A DNA stretch of 64,000 bases from Denitratimonas sp037478135 (GCF_037478135.1 NZ_JBBHDV010000001.1:1-64000), one strand, 5' to 3'. Positions 8,340-17,850 are shown, counted from the first letter of the stretch. Notes: generated by a model from the letters alone, not told the origin. Numbers and translations are program-made.

Positions 8340-9785
8340 ATGAATACGGCCAGTGGCACGCAGTATCCCGGTTTGGAACCCTGGATGCGTGCCTTCCGCG
8401 AGACGATGTCCGCTTTCCAGTCCCAGGGTGCGCCAGCGGCGGCCGGGTTTTCCGGCATGTCGGGGATGCACGGCATGACGGGAATGCCGGATCTGTCCGC
8501 GCTGTTTGGACAGTCGGCGTGGTCGCCCGGCCAGAACTGGGGTGCGGGCGCACCGTGGGCAGGTACGGCGCCGTGGGTGGCTTTGGCACAGATGCCGGGC
8601 ATGATGCCCGGCGCGATGGCGGGCAGTGCGCCTGGTGTGGGCGGCATGTTCTCGGGCATGTTCGACCAGCTCTCGACGCTGGCGCAGGGCCAGTGGCAGC
8701 ATTTGGCCGCGCAGTTCGCCACGCCTGCAACGCAAACCGGCGCTGGCATCGAACAGTGGCGCCAACTGCTGGAAGCAATGGCGCCAGCGATGGCCGCCGC
8801 AGCGCAGACACCGGCACCGCTGGCCGATGTCGAAAAATCCTGGCGCGAGGCGCTGTCCACGCCGCAGGTCGGGCCGATGCGCGAGCACGTCGAACGCTGG
8901 CAGCAGGCGATGCTGGCGCAACTGGATTACCAGCAGGCGGCACGCGCGTTTTCCGAACTGCTCGGGAAGATTCTGAGCCAGGCGCAGCGCCTGTTTGAAC
9001 AACGTCTGGCGGCACGTGCGCAGGAAAGTTCCGGCGAGCCGCTGCCGTCGATGCGCGCGCTGTTCGACGAATGGATCGAGGCCGGCGAGCAGGCCTGGGC
9101 CGAACATGCAGGCAGCGATGAATTCGTCGCCGCACTGGGTGCCTACACCAACGCACAGTTGCGGGTCCGCGCCGCGATGGCCGACCAGATCAACCGTCTG
9201 GCTGAATCGCTTGGCCTGCCCACGCGCCAGGAGGTGGAAGCCGACCACCGTCGCATCGCCGAACTGCAACGTGAGCTGCGCCGCCTGCGCGCTCAGGTCG
9301 AAGCCCTGCATGGCGCGGATCGTCCGCAGCGCAATCCCGTGTCTGCGGCGAGCGCAAAACCCGCATCGGCCGAAGCATCCCCCGCCGTGGTGCCGCTGCA
9401 CGGCGCGGCGGCAGAGGCGGCACCTGCCGCAACAACGGACGTATCTGCGGCGCCGGCGAAAAAGCCGCGCCGCGCCGCCGCCACTGCCGCGCCGGTACGC
9501 AAGGCCAGAACCGGCAAGGCGCTGAAGACCGCAGCTTCGGCCAAGGCCGAAAAACCGGAGAAGGCAACCACGCCCAAACCGGAAAAGCCCCGCGCCAAAG
9601 CCGCGACCAGGGCCGCAACGAAAGCGGTGACCAAGGCCGCGACCAAGGCCCGCGCCGCACGCACCGGGCCCGCATCCGCAGCCTCGGGCAATGTGCTGCC
9701 GATCGTCTCGCTACCGCGCGCAATCGGTGTCGCCGCGCCCGCCCGGAAAACTGAAGCAGCGCCACGCAGGAGGGCCAGCAAATGA
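8340..9785 (+). CDS. phaE: PhaE subunit of class III poly(3-hydroxyalkanoate) synthase, with a long basic tail
   Basis: PhaE is the non-catalytic partner of PhaC and is needed for polymerisation activity on the granule. This copy has 481 aa, longer than the usual 340-400. Residues 1-320 match the family: PGLEPWMRAFRETMSAF at the N-terminus, a Met/Gly-rich linker, and a helical part ending in PTRQEVEADHRRIAELQRE with a short coiled coil. From about residue 335 the protein becomes Ala/Lys/Pro-rich (KKPRRAAATAAP, then TRAATKAVTKAATKARAA), like the histone-H1-like tail of PhaF phasins. Start ATG 8340 has AGGAG 7 nt upstream. Its stop overlaps the phaC start (ATGA). Confidence 0.93.
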   Translation: MNTASGTQYPGLEPWMRAFRETMSAFQSQGAPAAAGFSGMSGMHGMTGMPDLSALFGQSAWSPGQNWGAGAPWAGTAPWVALAQMPGMMPGAMAGSAPGVGGMFSGMFDQLSTLAQGQWQHLAAQFATPATQTGAGIEQWRQLLEAMAPAMAAAAQTPAPLADVEKSWREALSTPQVGPMREHVERWQQAMLAQLDYQQAARAFSELLGKILSQAQRLFEQRLAARAQESSGEPLPSMRALFDEWIEAGEQAWAEHAGSDEFVAALGAYTNAQLRVRAAMADQINRLAESLGLPTRQEVEADHRRIAELQRELRRLRAQVEALHGADRPQRNPVSAASAKPASAEASPAVVPLHGAAAEAAPAATTDVSAAPAKKPRRAAATAAPVRKARTGKALKTAASAKAEKPEKATTPKPEKPRAKAATRAATKAVTKAATKARAARTGPASAASGNVLPIVSLPRAIGVAAPARKTEAAPRRRASK

Positions 9786-10846
9786 TCGCTCCGAGCAGCC
9801 TTGACCCGTTCCGGTTCGGCCGCGAGATGGCCGATTTCGGCCGTCGTCTGGCCACCGGCCCGCGCACCCTGCGCGAGGTGGGCGATGTCGACTTCGGTTG
9901 TTCGCCCAAGGACGCGGTCTACCGCGACGACAAGCTCACCCTGTACCGCTACGCCAACCCGAACCGGCGCAAGGGTGCGGTGCCGCTGCTGATCAGCTAT
10001 GCCCTGGTCAACCGCCCCTACATGGTCGATCTGCAGGAAAACCGTTCGCTGGTGCGCGGCTTGCTGGCGCGCGGCGAAGATGTCTACCTGATCGACTGGG
10101 GCTATCCGGACCGGTCCGACCGCTATCTGGACATGGAGGACTACGTCGAGCGCCTGCTCGGTGGCTGCGTCGATTTCCTGCGCGCCAGCCACGGCATCGA
10201 TGCGGTCAATCTGGTCGGCATCTGCCAGGGCGGGGTGATGGCGCTGTGTTATGCCGCGCTGCATCCGGACAAGGTCCGCAACCTGATCACCACGGTCACG
10301 CCGGTGGATTTCCACACCCCGGACAATCTGCTCTCGCGCTGGGTCCAGTCGATCGACATGGACCTGATGGTCGACACGCTCGGCAATGTGCCGGCCGACC
10401 AGATGAACCTGTGCTACCTGATGCTCAAGCCGTTCCGGCTCAATTTCCAGAAATACGCGGGGTTTGTCGACACGCTGGAAAACGCCGGCCAGGTCGAGGA
10501 TTTCCTGCGGATGGAAAAGTGGATCTTCGATTCACCCGACCAGGCCGGGGAAATGCTGCGCCAGTTCGTCAACCAGTTCTACAAGGGCAACGGTTTTATC
10601 AACGGCGGCATCCGGGTCGGTGACCGCGCCCCGAGCCTGCGGGATGTCACGATGCCGGTGCTGAACATCTATGCCTTGCAGGACCACCTGGTGCCGCCGG
10701 ACGCTTCGCGTGCGCTCAAGGAGCTGGTCGGTACCGACGACTACAGCGAACTGGCTTTCCGTGGCGGCCACATCGGCATCTACGTCTCCAGCCGCGCGCA
10801 GCAGGAAGTGCCGACCGCGATCTGCGACTGGCTGTCGCGGCGTTGA
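9782..10846 (+). CDS. phaC: PhaC subunit of class III poly(3-hydroxyalkanoate) synthase
   Basis: This is the catalytic subunit (354 aa, the normal class III length) that polymerises 3-hydroxyacyl-CoA. The lipase-like box GICQGG puts the nucleophile at Cys148. The catalytic Asp is in YALQDHLVPP (about 299) and the His in FRGGHIGIYV (about 328). The PVDFHTPDNLL segment is typical of this class. The start overlaps the phaE stop by 4 nt, so the two subunits are probably made in step. A strong inverted repeat follows the gene. Confidence 0.96.
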   Translation: MIAPSSLDPFRFGREMADFGRRLATGPRTLREVGDVDFGCSPKDAVYRDDKLTLYRYANPNRRKGAVPLLISYALVNRPYMVDLQENRSLVRGLLARGEDVYLIDWGYPDRSDRYLDMEDYVERLLGGCVDFLRASHGIDAVNLVGICQGGVMALCYAALHPDKVRNLITTVTPVDFHTPDNLLSRWVQSIDMDLMVDTLGNVPADQMNLCYLMLKPFRLNFQKYAGFVDTLENAGQVEDFLRMEKWIFDSPDQAGEMLRQFVNQFYKGNGFINGGIRVGDRAPSLRDVTMPVLNIYALQDHLVPPDASRALKELVGTDDYSELAFRGGHIGIYVSSRAQQEVPTAICDWLSRR

Positions 10847-10881
10847 GAAACTGCCGCCGCTGCGATGAAAGACGCAAACGG

Positions 10882-10908
10882 AAACGGGGCCGCGATGGCC
10901 CCGTTTTC
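10882..10908. terminator. Bidirectional terminator between phaC and phaR
   Basis: The stem AAACGGGGCC (10882-10891) pairs with GGCCCCGTTT (10897-10906) across a 5-nt loop. T-runs occur on both strands (TTTT after the stem, and AAA before it). It lies between convergent genes and should end both transcripts. Confidence 0.85.
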
Positions 10909-10931
10909 GATGTGCTTGATGCTGCTGCGAC

Positions 10932-11462
10932 TCAGCGTTTGGTGTTGCCACGCGGTGTCGGGGCCGGGCCGCTGGTGCCGGTACCCGCGCCTGTGCCGGT
11001 GCCGGTACGCGCCTGATCGGCCGGGATCGAGCTGACCAGTCCCTGCTGGAAGTTCTTCCAGATATCCAGATTGCGTTCGGTCAGCTGGTTCAACATGCTC
11101 CACGGGGTCTGGCCCATGAGGTTGGTGAGCTGGCTGCGAAACTGGTTCTGCTGGTCCAGGAACAGCTGCATCGAGCGTTCCAGATAATTGCCCATGAAGC
11201 CCTGCAGCGCATCACCGTAGAAGCGGATGATCTGGGTCAGCAGCTCGGTGGAGAAGATCGGCGTGCCGCGTTCCTCGTGCTCGGCGATGATCTGCAGCAG
11301 GACGGTGCGGGTCAGGTCTTCGCCGCTCTTGGCATCGATGACCTCGAAGCTTTCGCCATCGCAGATCAACTGCCGAACGTCTTCCAGCGTGATGTAGCTG
11401 GAAATTTCGGTGTCGTAGAGCCGGCGGTTGGGATACTTCTTGATGACGCGTTTCTGTGCCAT
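10932..11462 (-). CDS. phaR: PhaR, regulator of polyhydroxyalkanoate synthesis
   Basis: This protein of 176 aa has the PHB/PHA accumulation regulator DNA-binding domain at the N-terminus (RVIKKYPNRRLYDTEISSYI, residues 5-24), followed by the PHB_acc domain (about 70-135, with helices rich in Gln/Phe such as FLDQQNQFRSQL). PhaR represses phasin and synthesis genes and is released by binding nascent polymer. ATG 11462 was chosen over a start 18 codons upstream, since MAQKRVIKKYPNRR is the conserved N-terminus. The C-terminus is a Thr/Gly-rich repeat (TGTGTGAGTGTSG), probably disordered. It lies downstream of phaB on the same strand, 206 nt away. Confidence 0.95.
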   Translation of the reverse strand: MAQKRVIKKYPNRRLYDTEISSYITLEDVRQLICDGESFEVIDAKSGEDLTRTVLLQIIAEHEERGTPIFSTELLTQIIRFYGDALQGFMGNYLERSMQLFLDQQNQFRSQLTNLMGQTPWSMLNQLTERNLDIWKNFQQGLVSSIPADQARTGTGTGAGTGTSGPAPTPRGNTKR

Positions 11463-11668
11463 GTCAGGGCCTGTGTAGTGCGGCGGATGGCCGATGCCTG
11501 AAGTGTGCCAGCGCATCCGCCTTCAGTGGGCCGGAGCGGCGGCGATTCGCTGCTGGCGGCCGTCGCCGGGGCGGGGAGGAGGGCAGCCGCGCTGGCGGTA
11601 TGCCCTGCCGGATGCGGTCCGGGCGGCTTTTCAGCATCGCGTACCCGGATGGCGCTTGCAAGCCGGGC

Positions 11669-12409
11669 TTACCAGCCCATGTGGTGGCCGCCGTTGATGT
11701 CGAGGTTGGAGCCGGTGATCCAGGCCGCCTGTTCGTCGACCAGGAAGGCCACCGCGTAGGCGATTTCCGCCGGTGTGCCGAGGCGCCCGGTGGGGATGTC
11801 GGCAACAATCTTGGCGCGTACTTCCTCCGGCACCGCCATCACCATGTCGGTGCCCACATAGCCGGGCGAAACGGTGTTGACGGTGATGCCCAGCTTGGCG
11901 TTTTCGCGCGCCAGCGAGATCGTGAAACCATGCATGCCGGCCTTGGCCGCGGCGTAGTTGGCCTGGCCGTACTGGCCCTTGAGGCCGTTGATCGAGCTGA
12001 TCTGCACGATGCGGCCCCATTTGCGCGCGCGCATGCCTTCGATCACCGGGCGGGTGACGTTGAAGCAGGCATTGAGGTTGGTGTTGACCACCTCGTGCCA
12101 CTGTTCCGGCGTCATCCGGTGGAAGGTGGTGTCGCGGGTGATGCCGGCGTTGTTGACCAGGATGTCGATCGGCCCGAGTTCGGCCTCGATCGCGGCCACC
12201 AGCGCCTGCGAGGAGGCGGTGTCGGAAACGTCACCGGGGAAGATCGAGAATTCGTAGCCTTCCGCGCGCATCTTCTCCTGCCAGGCGCGGGCGCGGGATT
12301 CGTCGCGGTAGTTGGTGGCGACCTTGTGCCCGGCATCGGCCAGGCGCTTGCAGATCGCGGTGCCGATGCCACCGGTACCGCCGGTGACCAGTGCGATGCG
12401 TACAGTCAT
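11669..12409 (-). CDS. phaB: Acetoacetyl-CoA reductase
   Basis: This NADPH-dependent SDR (246 aa) reduces acetoacetyl-CoA to (R)-3-hydroxybutyryl-CoA, the monomer used by PhaEC. Cofactor motif TGGTGGIG is at 9-16, NNAG at 86-89, catalytic Ser139, Tyr152 and Lys156 in SSINGLKGQYGQANYAAAK, and the end reads NLDINGGHHMGW, which is characteristic of PhaB. ATG 12409 has GGGAG at a good distance. The long open frame upstream (to 13165) is a shadow of the next gene. No phaA thiolase is found in the window. Confidence 0.95.
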   Translation of the reverse strand: MTVRIALVTGGTGGIGTAICKRLADAGHKVATNYRDESRARAWQEKMRAEGYEFSIFPGDVSDTASSQALVAAIEAELGPIDILVNNAGITRDTTFHRMTPEQWHEVVNTNLNACFNVTRPVIEGMRARKWGRIVQISSINGLKGQYGQANYAAAKAGMHGFTISLARENAKLGITVNTVSPGYVGTDMVMAVPEEVRAKIVADIPTGRLGTPAEIAYAVAFLVDEQAAWITGSNLDINGGHHMGW

Positions 12410-12672
12410 TGGAAACTCCCTCGGTGATTCGCGCTCGAATGGCGCGCTTCCCGCGATTCTACATGTTGCAGGCGACAGGTCCCGTGTTGCCGGCCGGGCC
12501 ACGGGCCGGCATTGCCGGCAAGGGCCGGTGACCGCAGGTCCGGGCGCGGTGGAATGTCCGCCGGCAACACCGCAGTCCGGCGCCGCAGGCGCGCCGGGCA
12601 TGACTTTCGGCAAGCACCGGACGGGCCCGTGCCGTGGTAGCGTGCCGGCCACATGTACCCAGGAGTTCCGCC

Positions 12673-14841
12673 ATGTCCCGTCTTGCTCTTGCCTGGCTGC
12701 CCGCCGGGCTCGCGCTGCTGTCCGCCTGCGCAACCGTGAACGAAAAGACCCCGGAGGCCCCGACCGCCGCCAGCACGGCTGCCACTGCGGCGGAAGATCC
12801 CTATCTGTGGCTGGAGGATGTCGGCGGCGACACCGCGCTGGACTGGGTGCGCGGGCACAACGAACAGACCCGCCAGACGGTGGAATCGGCGCCGGGTTTC
12901 GCGCAGCTGGAAGAAAGCCTGCTGGAAGTGCTGGATTCGGACGACAAGATCCCGTTCGTCTACAAACAGGGCGATTATTTCTACAACTTCTGGACCGACC
13001 AGCAGAACCAGCGCGGCATCTGGCGGCGCACCACGCTGGATGAATACCGCAAGCCGAATCCGGCCTGGGAAACCCTGATCGACCTCGACGCGCTGAACCA
13101 GGCCGAAGGCGAAAACTGGGTCTGGCACGGCGCATCGTGCCTGCGGCCGAAGGAAAAGGGCGCACCCTGGGTGCGCTGCCTGGTGGATCTTTCGCGCGGC
13201 GGTGCCGATGCCGACGTGACGCGGGAGTTCAACCTGGAAACCCGCGAATGGATCGAAGGCGGCTTCTACCGTCCCGAGGCCAAGGGCTCGCTGGGCTGGA
13301 TCGACGAGAACACGGTCTACGTGGCCACCGACTTTGGTGACGGCTCGATGACCAGCTCCGGCTACGCCCGCATCGTCAAGGAATGGAAGCGCGGCACGCC
13401 GATGGAAGCGGCCAAGGTGGTGTTCGAAGGGCAGGCCGAGGACGTTTCGGTCGGTGCCTTCCATGACAGCACGCGCGGCTACGAGCGCGACTTCGTGTTC
13501 CGCGCGCCGGCCTTCTTCAGCAATGAAATCTATCTGCGCCAGGCCGATGGCGAACTGGTCAAGATCGATGTGCCCGATTCGGCCAACAAGAGCGCCTACC
13601 GCGAATGGTTGACGATCCGCCTGCGCGAGCCCTGGACGGTCGATGGCAGGACCTATCAGGCCGGCTCCCTGCTGGCCGCGAACTTCGACGACTTCATCGC
13701 CGGCAAGCGTGAGCTTTCGGTGGTGTTCGAGCCGGATGAGCGCAGTTCGCTGTCCAGCTTCGGCGTTACCCGCGACCACGTCTACATCAATGTGCTGGAA
13801 GACGTGAAGAACCGCATCTATCTGGTCACGCCCGGTGAGGGAACCTGGGCACGCACGCCGCTGCCGCACCAGCCGGCCTTCGGCACGGTCAGCATCAGCG
13901 CGGTGGATGACGAGGAATCCAACGACTTCTTCATGACCGTCACCGACTACCTGACCCCGACCTCGCTCTACCTGGGCAGCATCGGCGGCGATGAGCCGGA
14001 ACTGTTGAAGCAGCTGCCGGCGTTCTTCGACGCCAGCCCGTACGAGATCACCCAGAACTTCGCGACCAGCAAGGACGGCACCCGCGTGCCGTACTTCATG
14101 GTGGCACGCAAGGATCTGGTGAGGAACGGCCGCAACCCGACCCTGCTGTACGGCTATGGCGGCTTTGAAGTCTCGCTGCTGCCCGGCTACAGCGCTGCGG
14201 TCGGACGTGGCTGGCTGTCCGAGGGCGGCGTCTACGTGGTCGCCAATATCCGTGGCGGCGGCGAGTACGGCCCGCGCTGGCATCAGGCCGCGCTCAAGCA
14301 GCACCGTCACCGTGCCTACGAGGACTTCGCAGCCGTGGCGCAGGATCTGATCGCGCGCGACATCACCGCGCCGGCGCATCTGGGCATCCAGGGCGGCAGC
14401 AATGGCGGCCTGCTGATGGGCAATATGACGGTGATGTATCCGGAACTGTTCGGCGCAGTGGTCTGCCAGGTGCCGCTGCTGGACATGAAGCGTTACAACC
14501 AGCTGCTGGCCGGTGCCTCGTGGATGGCCGAATACGGCAACCCGGACACCGACGACTGGGAATTCCTGAAGCAGTACTCGCCGTACCAGAACGTGCGCGC
14601 CGACGTGAGTTACCCGCCGGTGCTGTTCACCACATCCACCCGCGATGACCGCGTGCATCCGGGCCATGCGCGCAAGATGTTCGCGCGCATGCAGGAGCAG
14701 GGCCACGATGTGACCTATTACGAGAACATCGAAGGCGGTCACGGCGGTGCAGCCGACAACCGCCAGCGCGCCCACATGCAGGCGCTGGCCTACACCTATC
14801 TGAAGCAGCACCTGTTCGATTCGAACGGGGCGGCGCAGTGA
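12673..14841 (+). CDS. Prolyl oligopeptidase-family (S9A) serine peptidase, lipoprotein
   Basis: This 722-aa protein has a lipoprotein signal peptide (lipobox LSAC, Cys about 20), a beta-propeller N-terminal domain and a C-terminal alpha/beta hydrolase domain. Catalytic Ser is in GGSNGG, Asp in TSTRDDRVHPGH and His in NIEGGHGG. ATG 12673 has AGGAG 7 nt upstream. S9A enzymes cut short peptides after proline or related sites; this one would act in the periplasm or at a membrane. It shares a 4-nt overlap with a second S9 lipoprotein gene. Confidence 0.92.
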   Translation: MSRLALAWLPAGLALLSACATVNEKTPEAPTAASTAATAAEDPYLWLEDVGGDTALDWVRGHNEQTRQTVESAPGFAQLEESLLEVLDSDDKIPFVYKQGDYFYNFWTDQQNQRGIWRRTTLDEYRKPNPAWETLIDLDALNQAEGENWVWHGASCLRPKEKGAPWVRCLVDLSRGGADADVTREFNLETREWIEGGFYRPEAKGSLGWIDENTVYVATDFGDGSMTSSGYARIVKEWKRGTPMEAAKVVFEGQAEDVSVGAFHDSTRGYERDFVFRAPAFFSNEIYLRQADGELVKIDVPDSANKSAYREWLTIRLREPWTVDGRTYQAGSLLAANFDDFIAGKRELSVVFEPDERSSLSSFGVTRDHVYINVLEDVKNRIYLVTPGEGTWARTPLPHQPAFGTVSISAVDDEESNDFFMTVTDYLTPTSLYLGSIGGDEPELLKQLPAFFDASPYEITQNFATSKDGTRVPYFMVARKDLVRNGRNPTLLYGYGGFEVSLLPGYSAAVGRGWLSEGGVYVVANIRGGGEYGPRWHQAALKQHRHRAYEDFAAVAQDLIARDITAPAHLGIQGGSNGGLLMGNMTVMYPELFGAVVCQVPLLDMKRYNQLLAGASWMAEYGNPDTDDWEFLKQYSPYQNVRADVSYPPVLFTTSTRDDRVHPGHARKMFARMQEQGHDVTYYENIEGGHGGAADNRQRAHMQALAYTYLKQHLFDSNGAAQ

Positions 14842-16994
14842 GGTTTGCGTCCGGTGGCAAGTGGGCACTGGCATGGCTGGCAGGCTGCGTACTGGCAGCC
14901 TGCGGCAGCACTCCGCAGCGTGATGCGATGAACAATCCGATGGCATCCCAGCCCGCACCGCCGATGGCCGCCACCCAGCCGTACCAGGTGGTGGCACCGC
15001 ACGGTGCCAGCCGCGAAGACCCGTACTACTGGCTGCGCGACGACAGCCGCGAGAATCCCGCGGTCATCGCCTATCTGGAAGCCGAGAACGCCTACACCGA
15101 TGCGCTGCTGGCGCCGCAGGCCGAGGTCCGCAGCACGCTGTATGACGAGATCGTCGCGCGGATCAAGCCGGACGATGCCAGCGTGCCGTTTCTGGAAAAG
15201 GGTTATTGGTATTACAGTCGCTACGAGGAAGGCGGCCAGTACCCGATCCACGCACGCCGCAAGGGCAGCATGGAGGCGCCGGAGGAAATCCTGCTCGATG
15301 GCAATGCGCTGGCGCAGGACAAGGGCTATTTCCAGATCGGCAGTTACGAAGTCAGCCCCGGCGGACGTCTGCTGGCCTGGGTCGAGGATGACGTGGGCCG
15401 TCGCCAGTACACGCTGCGGATCCGGGATCTGGCCACCGGCAACGTGCATGCCGATGTGATCGAAGGCATCGCGCCGGCACTGGTATGGGGCGCCGATGAC
15501 AGCACCCTGTACTACATCGAAAACGACCCGGAAACCCTGCTCGGCAAGCGCGTCAAACGGCATCGCCTCGGCACTCCGGCCAGCGCCGACGAGCTGGTCT
15601 ACGAGGAGGCCGACGAAACCTTCTACCTGTGGATTTCGCGCACCCGCTCCGAGCAGTACCTGTGCATCACGCTGGAGAGCACGGTGTCCAGCGAGCTGCG
15701 TTGCACTTCGCTGGAAGACCCGACGGATTTCTTCGTGCTGGCACCGCGCCAGCGTGATTTCCTGTACGACGCCGATCATCTGGACGGTCGCTGGGTGATC
15801 CGCACCGACTGGGACGCGCCCAACTACCGGCTGATGACCGTGGCCGAGGACGCCGTGGGCGACCGTGCCCGCTGGCAGGAATGGATCGCGCACGACGAGG
15901 AAGTGTTCCTCTCCGGCTTCGAGCTGTTCCACGGCTTTGTCGCGCTGGGTGAACGCTCCGAAGGCCTGCGCCGTATCCGCGTGCTGCCGCGCGACGGCGA
16001 GCCTTTCCTGGTGAAGGCGGACGAACCGGCCTACACCATGGGGCTTTCGATCAACGCCGAGCCGGACAGCGGCTGGCTGCGCTACGTCTACACCTCGCTG
16101 ACGACGCCGCAGACCACCTACGAACTGAACGTGGCCAGCGGCGAGCGTCGTCTGCTCAAGACCGAACCGGTGCTCGGTTACGACGCCAGCGCCTACGTCA
16201 CCGAGCGCATCTGGGCGACGGCACGTGACGGGGTGAAGATTCCGGTATCGCTGGTTCACCGCAAGGATGTGCCGCGCGATGGCAGCGCCGCGCTGCTGCA
16301 ATACGCCTACGGCTCCTACGGCAACTCCGTCGATCCGCGCTTCAACGTCGCGCTGCCGTCGCTGTTGGATCGCGGCATGGTCTACGCCATCGCGCACGTC
16401 CGTGGCGGCCAGGAACTGGGCCGGCACTGGTACGAGGACGGCAAATTGCTGAACAAGATCAATACCTTCACCGACTTCATCGATGTGACCACGCATCTGG
16501 TGGCTGAAGGCTATGCCGCACCGGATCGCGTCGCCGCTGCCGGTGGCAGCGCCGGCGGCCTGCTGATCGGCGCGGTCGCGAACATGGCGCCGCAGCACTA
16601 TGCGGTGATGAACGCCGGCGTGCCGTTCGTGGATGTGGTCACCACCATGCTCGACACCACGATCCCGCTGACCACCAACGAATACGACGAGTGGGGCAAT
16701 CCGCAGGATCCGGTCTACTACGACTACATGCTGTCCTACTCGCCCTATGACCAGATCAAGGCGCAGGACTACCCGGCGCTGTATGTGGATACCGGGCTAT
16801 GGGATTCGCAGGTGCAGTACTGGGAGCCGGCCAAATGGGTCGCCAGGTTGCGCGCCACCGGCACCGGCAACAAGCCGATCCTGCTGCGCACCAATATGGA
16901 AGCCGGCCACGGTGGCCAGTCCGGCCGCTTCGCGCGCTATCAACAGACCGCGGAGTGGTATGCCTTCATGCTGGATCAGTTGAACGTGGATTGA
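14838..16994 (+). CDS. Oligopeptidase B-like S9 peptidase, lipoprotein
   Basis: This 718-aa protein starts at GTG 14838, which overlaps the previous stop (GTGA). A lipoprotein signal (AGCVLAACGST) precedes a propeller domain (WLRDDSRENPAV at its start) and the catalytic domain: Ser in GGSAGG, Asp near DTGLWDSQVQYW, His in MEAGHGG. The YYDYMLSYSPYDQI and DTTIPLTTNEYDEWGNP segments are typical of oligopeptidase B (PtrB), which cuts after Arg or Lys in short peptides. E. coli PtrB is cytoplasmic; a lipoprotein form implies periplasmic use. Confidence 0.92.
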   Translation: MRFASGGKWALAWLAGCVLAACGSTPQRDAMNNPMASQPAPPMAATQPYQVVAPHGASREDPYYWLRDDSRENPAVIAYLEAENAYTDALLAPQAEVRSTLYDEIVARIKPDDASVPFLEKGYWYYSRYEEGGQYPIHARRKGSMEAPEEILLDGNALAQDKGYFQIGSYEVSPGGRLLAWVEDDVGRRQYTLRIRDLATGNVHADVIEGIAPALVWGADDSTLYYIENDPETLLGKRVKRHRLGTPASADELVYEEADETFYLWISRTRSEQYLCITLESTVSSELRCTSLEDPTDFFVLAPRQRDFLYDADHLDGRWVIRTDWDAPNYRLMTVAEDAVGDRARWQEWIAHDEEVFLSGFELFHGFVALGERSEGLRRIRVLPRDGEPFLVKADEPAYTMGLSINAEPDSGWLRYVYTSLTTPQTTYELNVASGERRLLKTEPVLGYDASAYVTERIWATARDGVKIPVSLVHRKDVPRDGSAALLQYAYGSYGNSVDPRFNVALPSLLDRGMVYAIAHVRGGQELGRHWYEDGKLLNKINTFTDFIDVTTHLVAEGYAAPDRVAAAGGSAGGLLIGAVANMAPQHYAVMNAGVPFVDVVTTMLDTTIPLTTNEYDEWGNPQDPVYYDYMLSYSPYDQIKAQDYPALYVDTGLWDSQVQYWEPAKWVARLRATGTGNKPILLRTNMEAGHGGQSGRFARYQQTAEWYAFMLDQLNVD

Positions 16995-17070
16995 AGGCCG
17001 GGCGTGACCGCAGGTACTCGCGGGTCGCGCTGGATGGTCAGGCAGCTGTTCGCCTGATTGTCGTTTTCAG

Positions 17071-17084
17071 GACCGGGCCCGGTC
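17071..17084. repeat. 14-bp perfect palindrome between convergent genes
   Basis: GACCGGGCCCGGTC is fully self-complementary and lies in the 135-bp gap between two convergent genes. There is no T-run, so it is not a standard terminator. Its function is unknown. Confidence 0.4.
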
Positions 17085-17129
17085 AGGGATGGCCGGGCCT
17101 CAGGTCCGGCCCGCATCCGCGATTGCCGC

Positions 17130-17810
17130 TCAGGGGCCGCCAAACCAGCCGGACTGCTCCAGCTTCAGCCGTGTGGTGTCGTCGGCCGGGCGTGCGACCA
17201 GCCCGCCACGGCCGCCGAGGGTGACCTCGAACTGCGCGCCATCGAGCATCGGCAGGTAGGCCGCGCTGCCGTGGTGGGCATCGACGAAGGGCAGCCAGCG
17301 CGGGAACTGCTGCTTGATCGTCCACAGATCCAGCAGCGCGTCTTCATCCAGTGCATGCACGCTGCGCTCGGCTTCGCGCTCGGCGCGGATATCGCGGTAG
17401 CGTCCGGAAATACGTTCCAGCCGGTACAGCGGTGGCGCGCCAGCCAGCAGCGCCGGCAGTTTCCACGAGATCACCCGTGCATCCAGCTGCCATTCGTCGC
17501 CGCGCAGCGTGAGCTCGCGGCGGCGGCCGTCGGCGGTATCCAGAGTGGCGGTGAAATGTTGCGGGCCATGCGCCTGGAAAGCGAGCCGGGCGACGGTGAC
17601 TTCGCGTTCCAGCGTCAGGTAATGGTGCAGCGACAACGCCAGTCCGATCAGCCCGATGGCCGCCAGCGCGAAGGCGAACGCGAACAGGCCGCGCAGCCCG
17701 TTGCCGGTGCGTGAGCGGAAGACCGGCCGACGCCGCATGCCGACGATCAGCATCAGCGCGAACAACGCGCAGGCCAGCGCGGGAATCAGGACGAACAGCG
17801 ACGGAGACAT
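17130..17810 (-). CDS. Conserved two-TM membrane protein of unknown function
   Basis: This 226-aa protein has TM segments at about 5-23 and 42-62 and a C-terminal soluble domain. The soluble part has short conserved-looking stretches (RGDEWQLDARVISWK, LERISGRYRDI, LPFVDAHHGSAAYLPM). I do not recognise a catalytic motif. Related open frames in xanthomonads are often labelled as efflux-associated, but nothing in this sequence shows transport. It is divergent from lptM, with only 40 bp between the starts; a TATAAG hexamer on its strand lies about 25 nt before the ATG. Confidence 0.75.
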   Translation of the reverse strand: MSPSLFVLIPALACALFALMLIVGMRRRPVFRSRTGNGLRGLFAFAFALAAIGLIGLALSLHHYLTLEREVTVARLAFQAHGPQHFTATLDTADGRRRELTLRGDEWQLDARVISWKLPALLAGAPPLYRLERISGRYRDIRAEREAERSVHALDEDALLDLWTIKQQFPRWLPFVDAHHGSAAYLPMLDGAQFEVTLGGRGGLVARPADDTTRLKLEQSGWFGGP

Positions 17811-17838
17811 GGCAGGTTCGCAGTCGGAACGTGACGCT

Positions 17839-17844
17839 TATACT
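17839..17844 (+). promoter_or_regulatory. -10 box for leaderless lptM
   Basis: TATACT ends 6 nt before ATG 17851, with TTCGCA 16 bp upstream as a weak -35. Transcription would begin at the ATG, leaving no room for a ribosome binding site. Confidence 0.45.
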
Positions 17845-17850
17845 GCCAGC

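Noticed and set aside
12410..14997. Very long minus-strand frames (up to 863 aa) opposite the S9 peptidase gene
   Set aside because: They mirror the codon pattern of the plus-strand peptidase gene, which has full catalytic motifs. The same applies to long minus frames at 21301-23676, 46533-48707 and 60528-62909.
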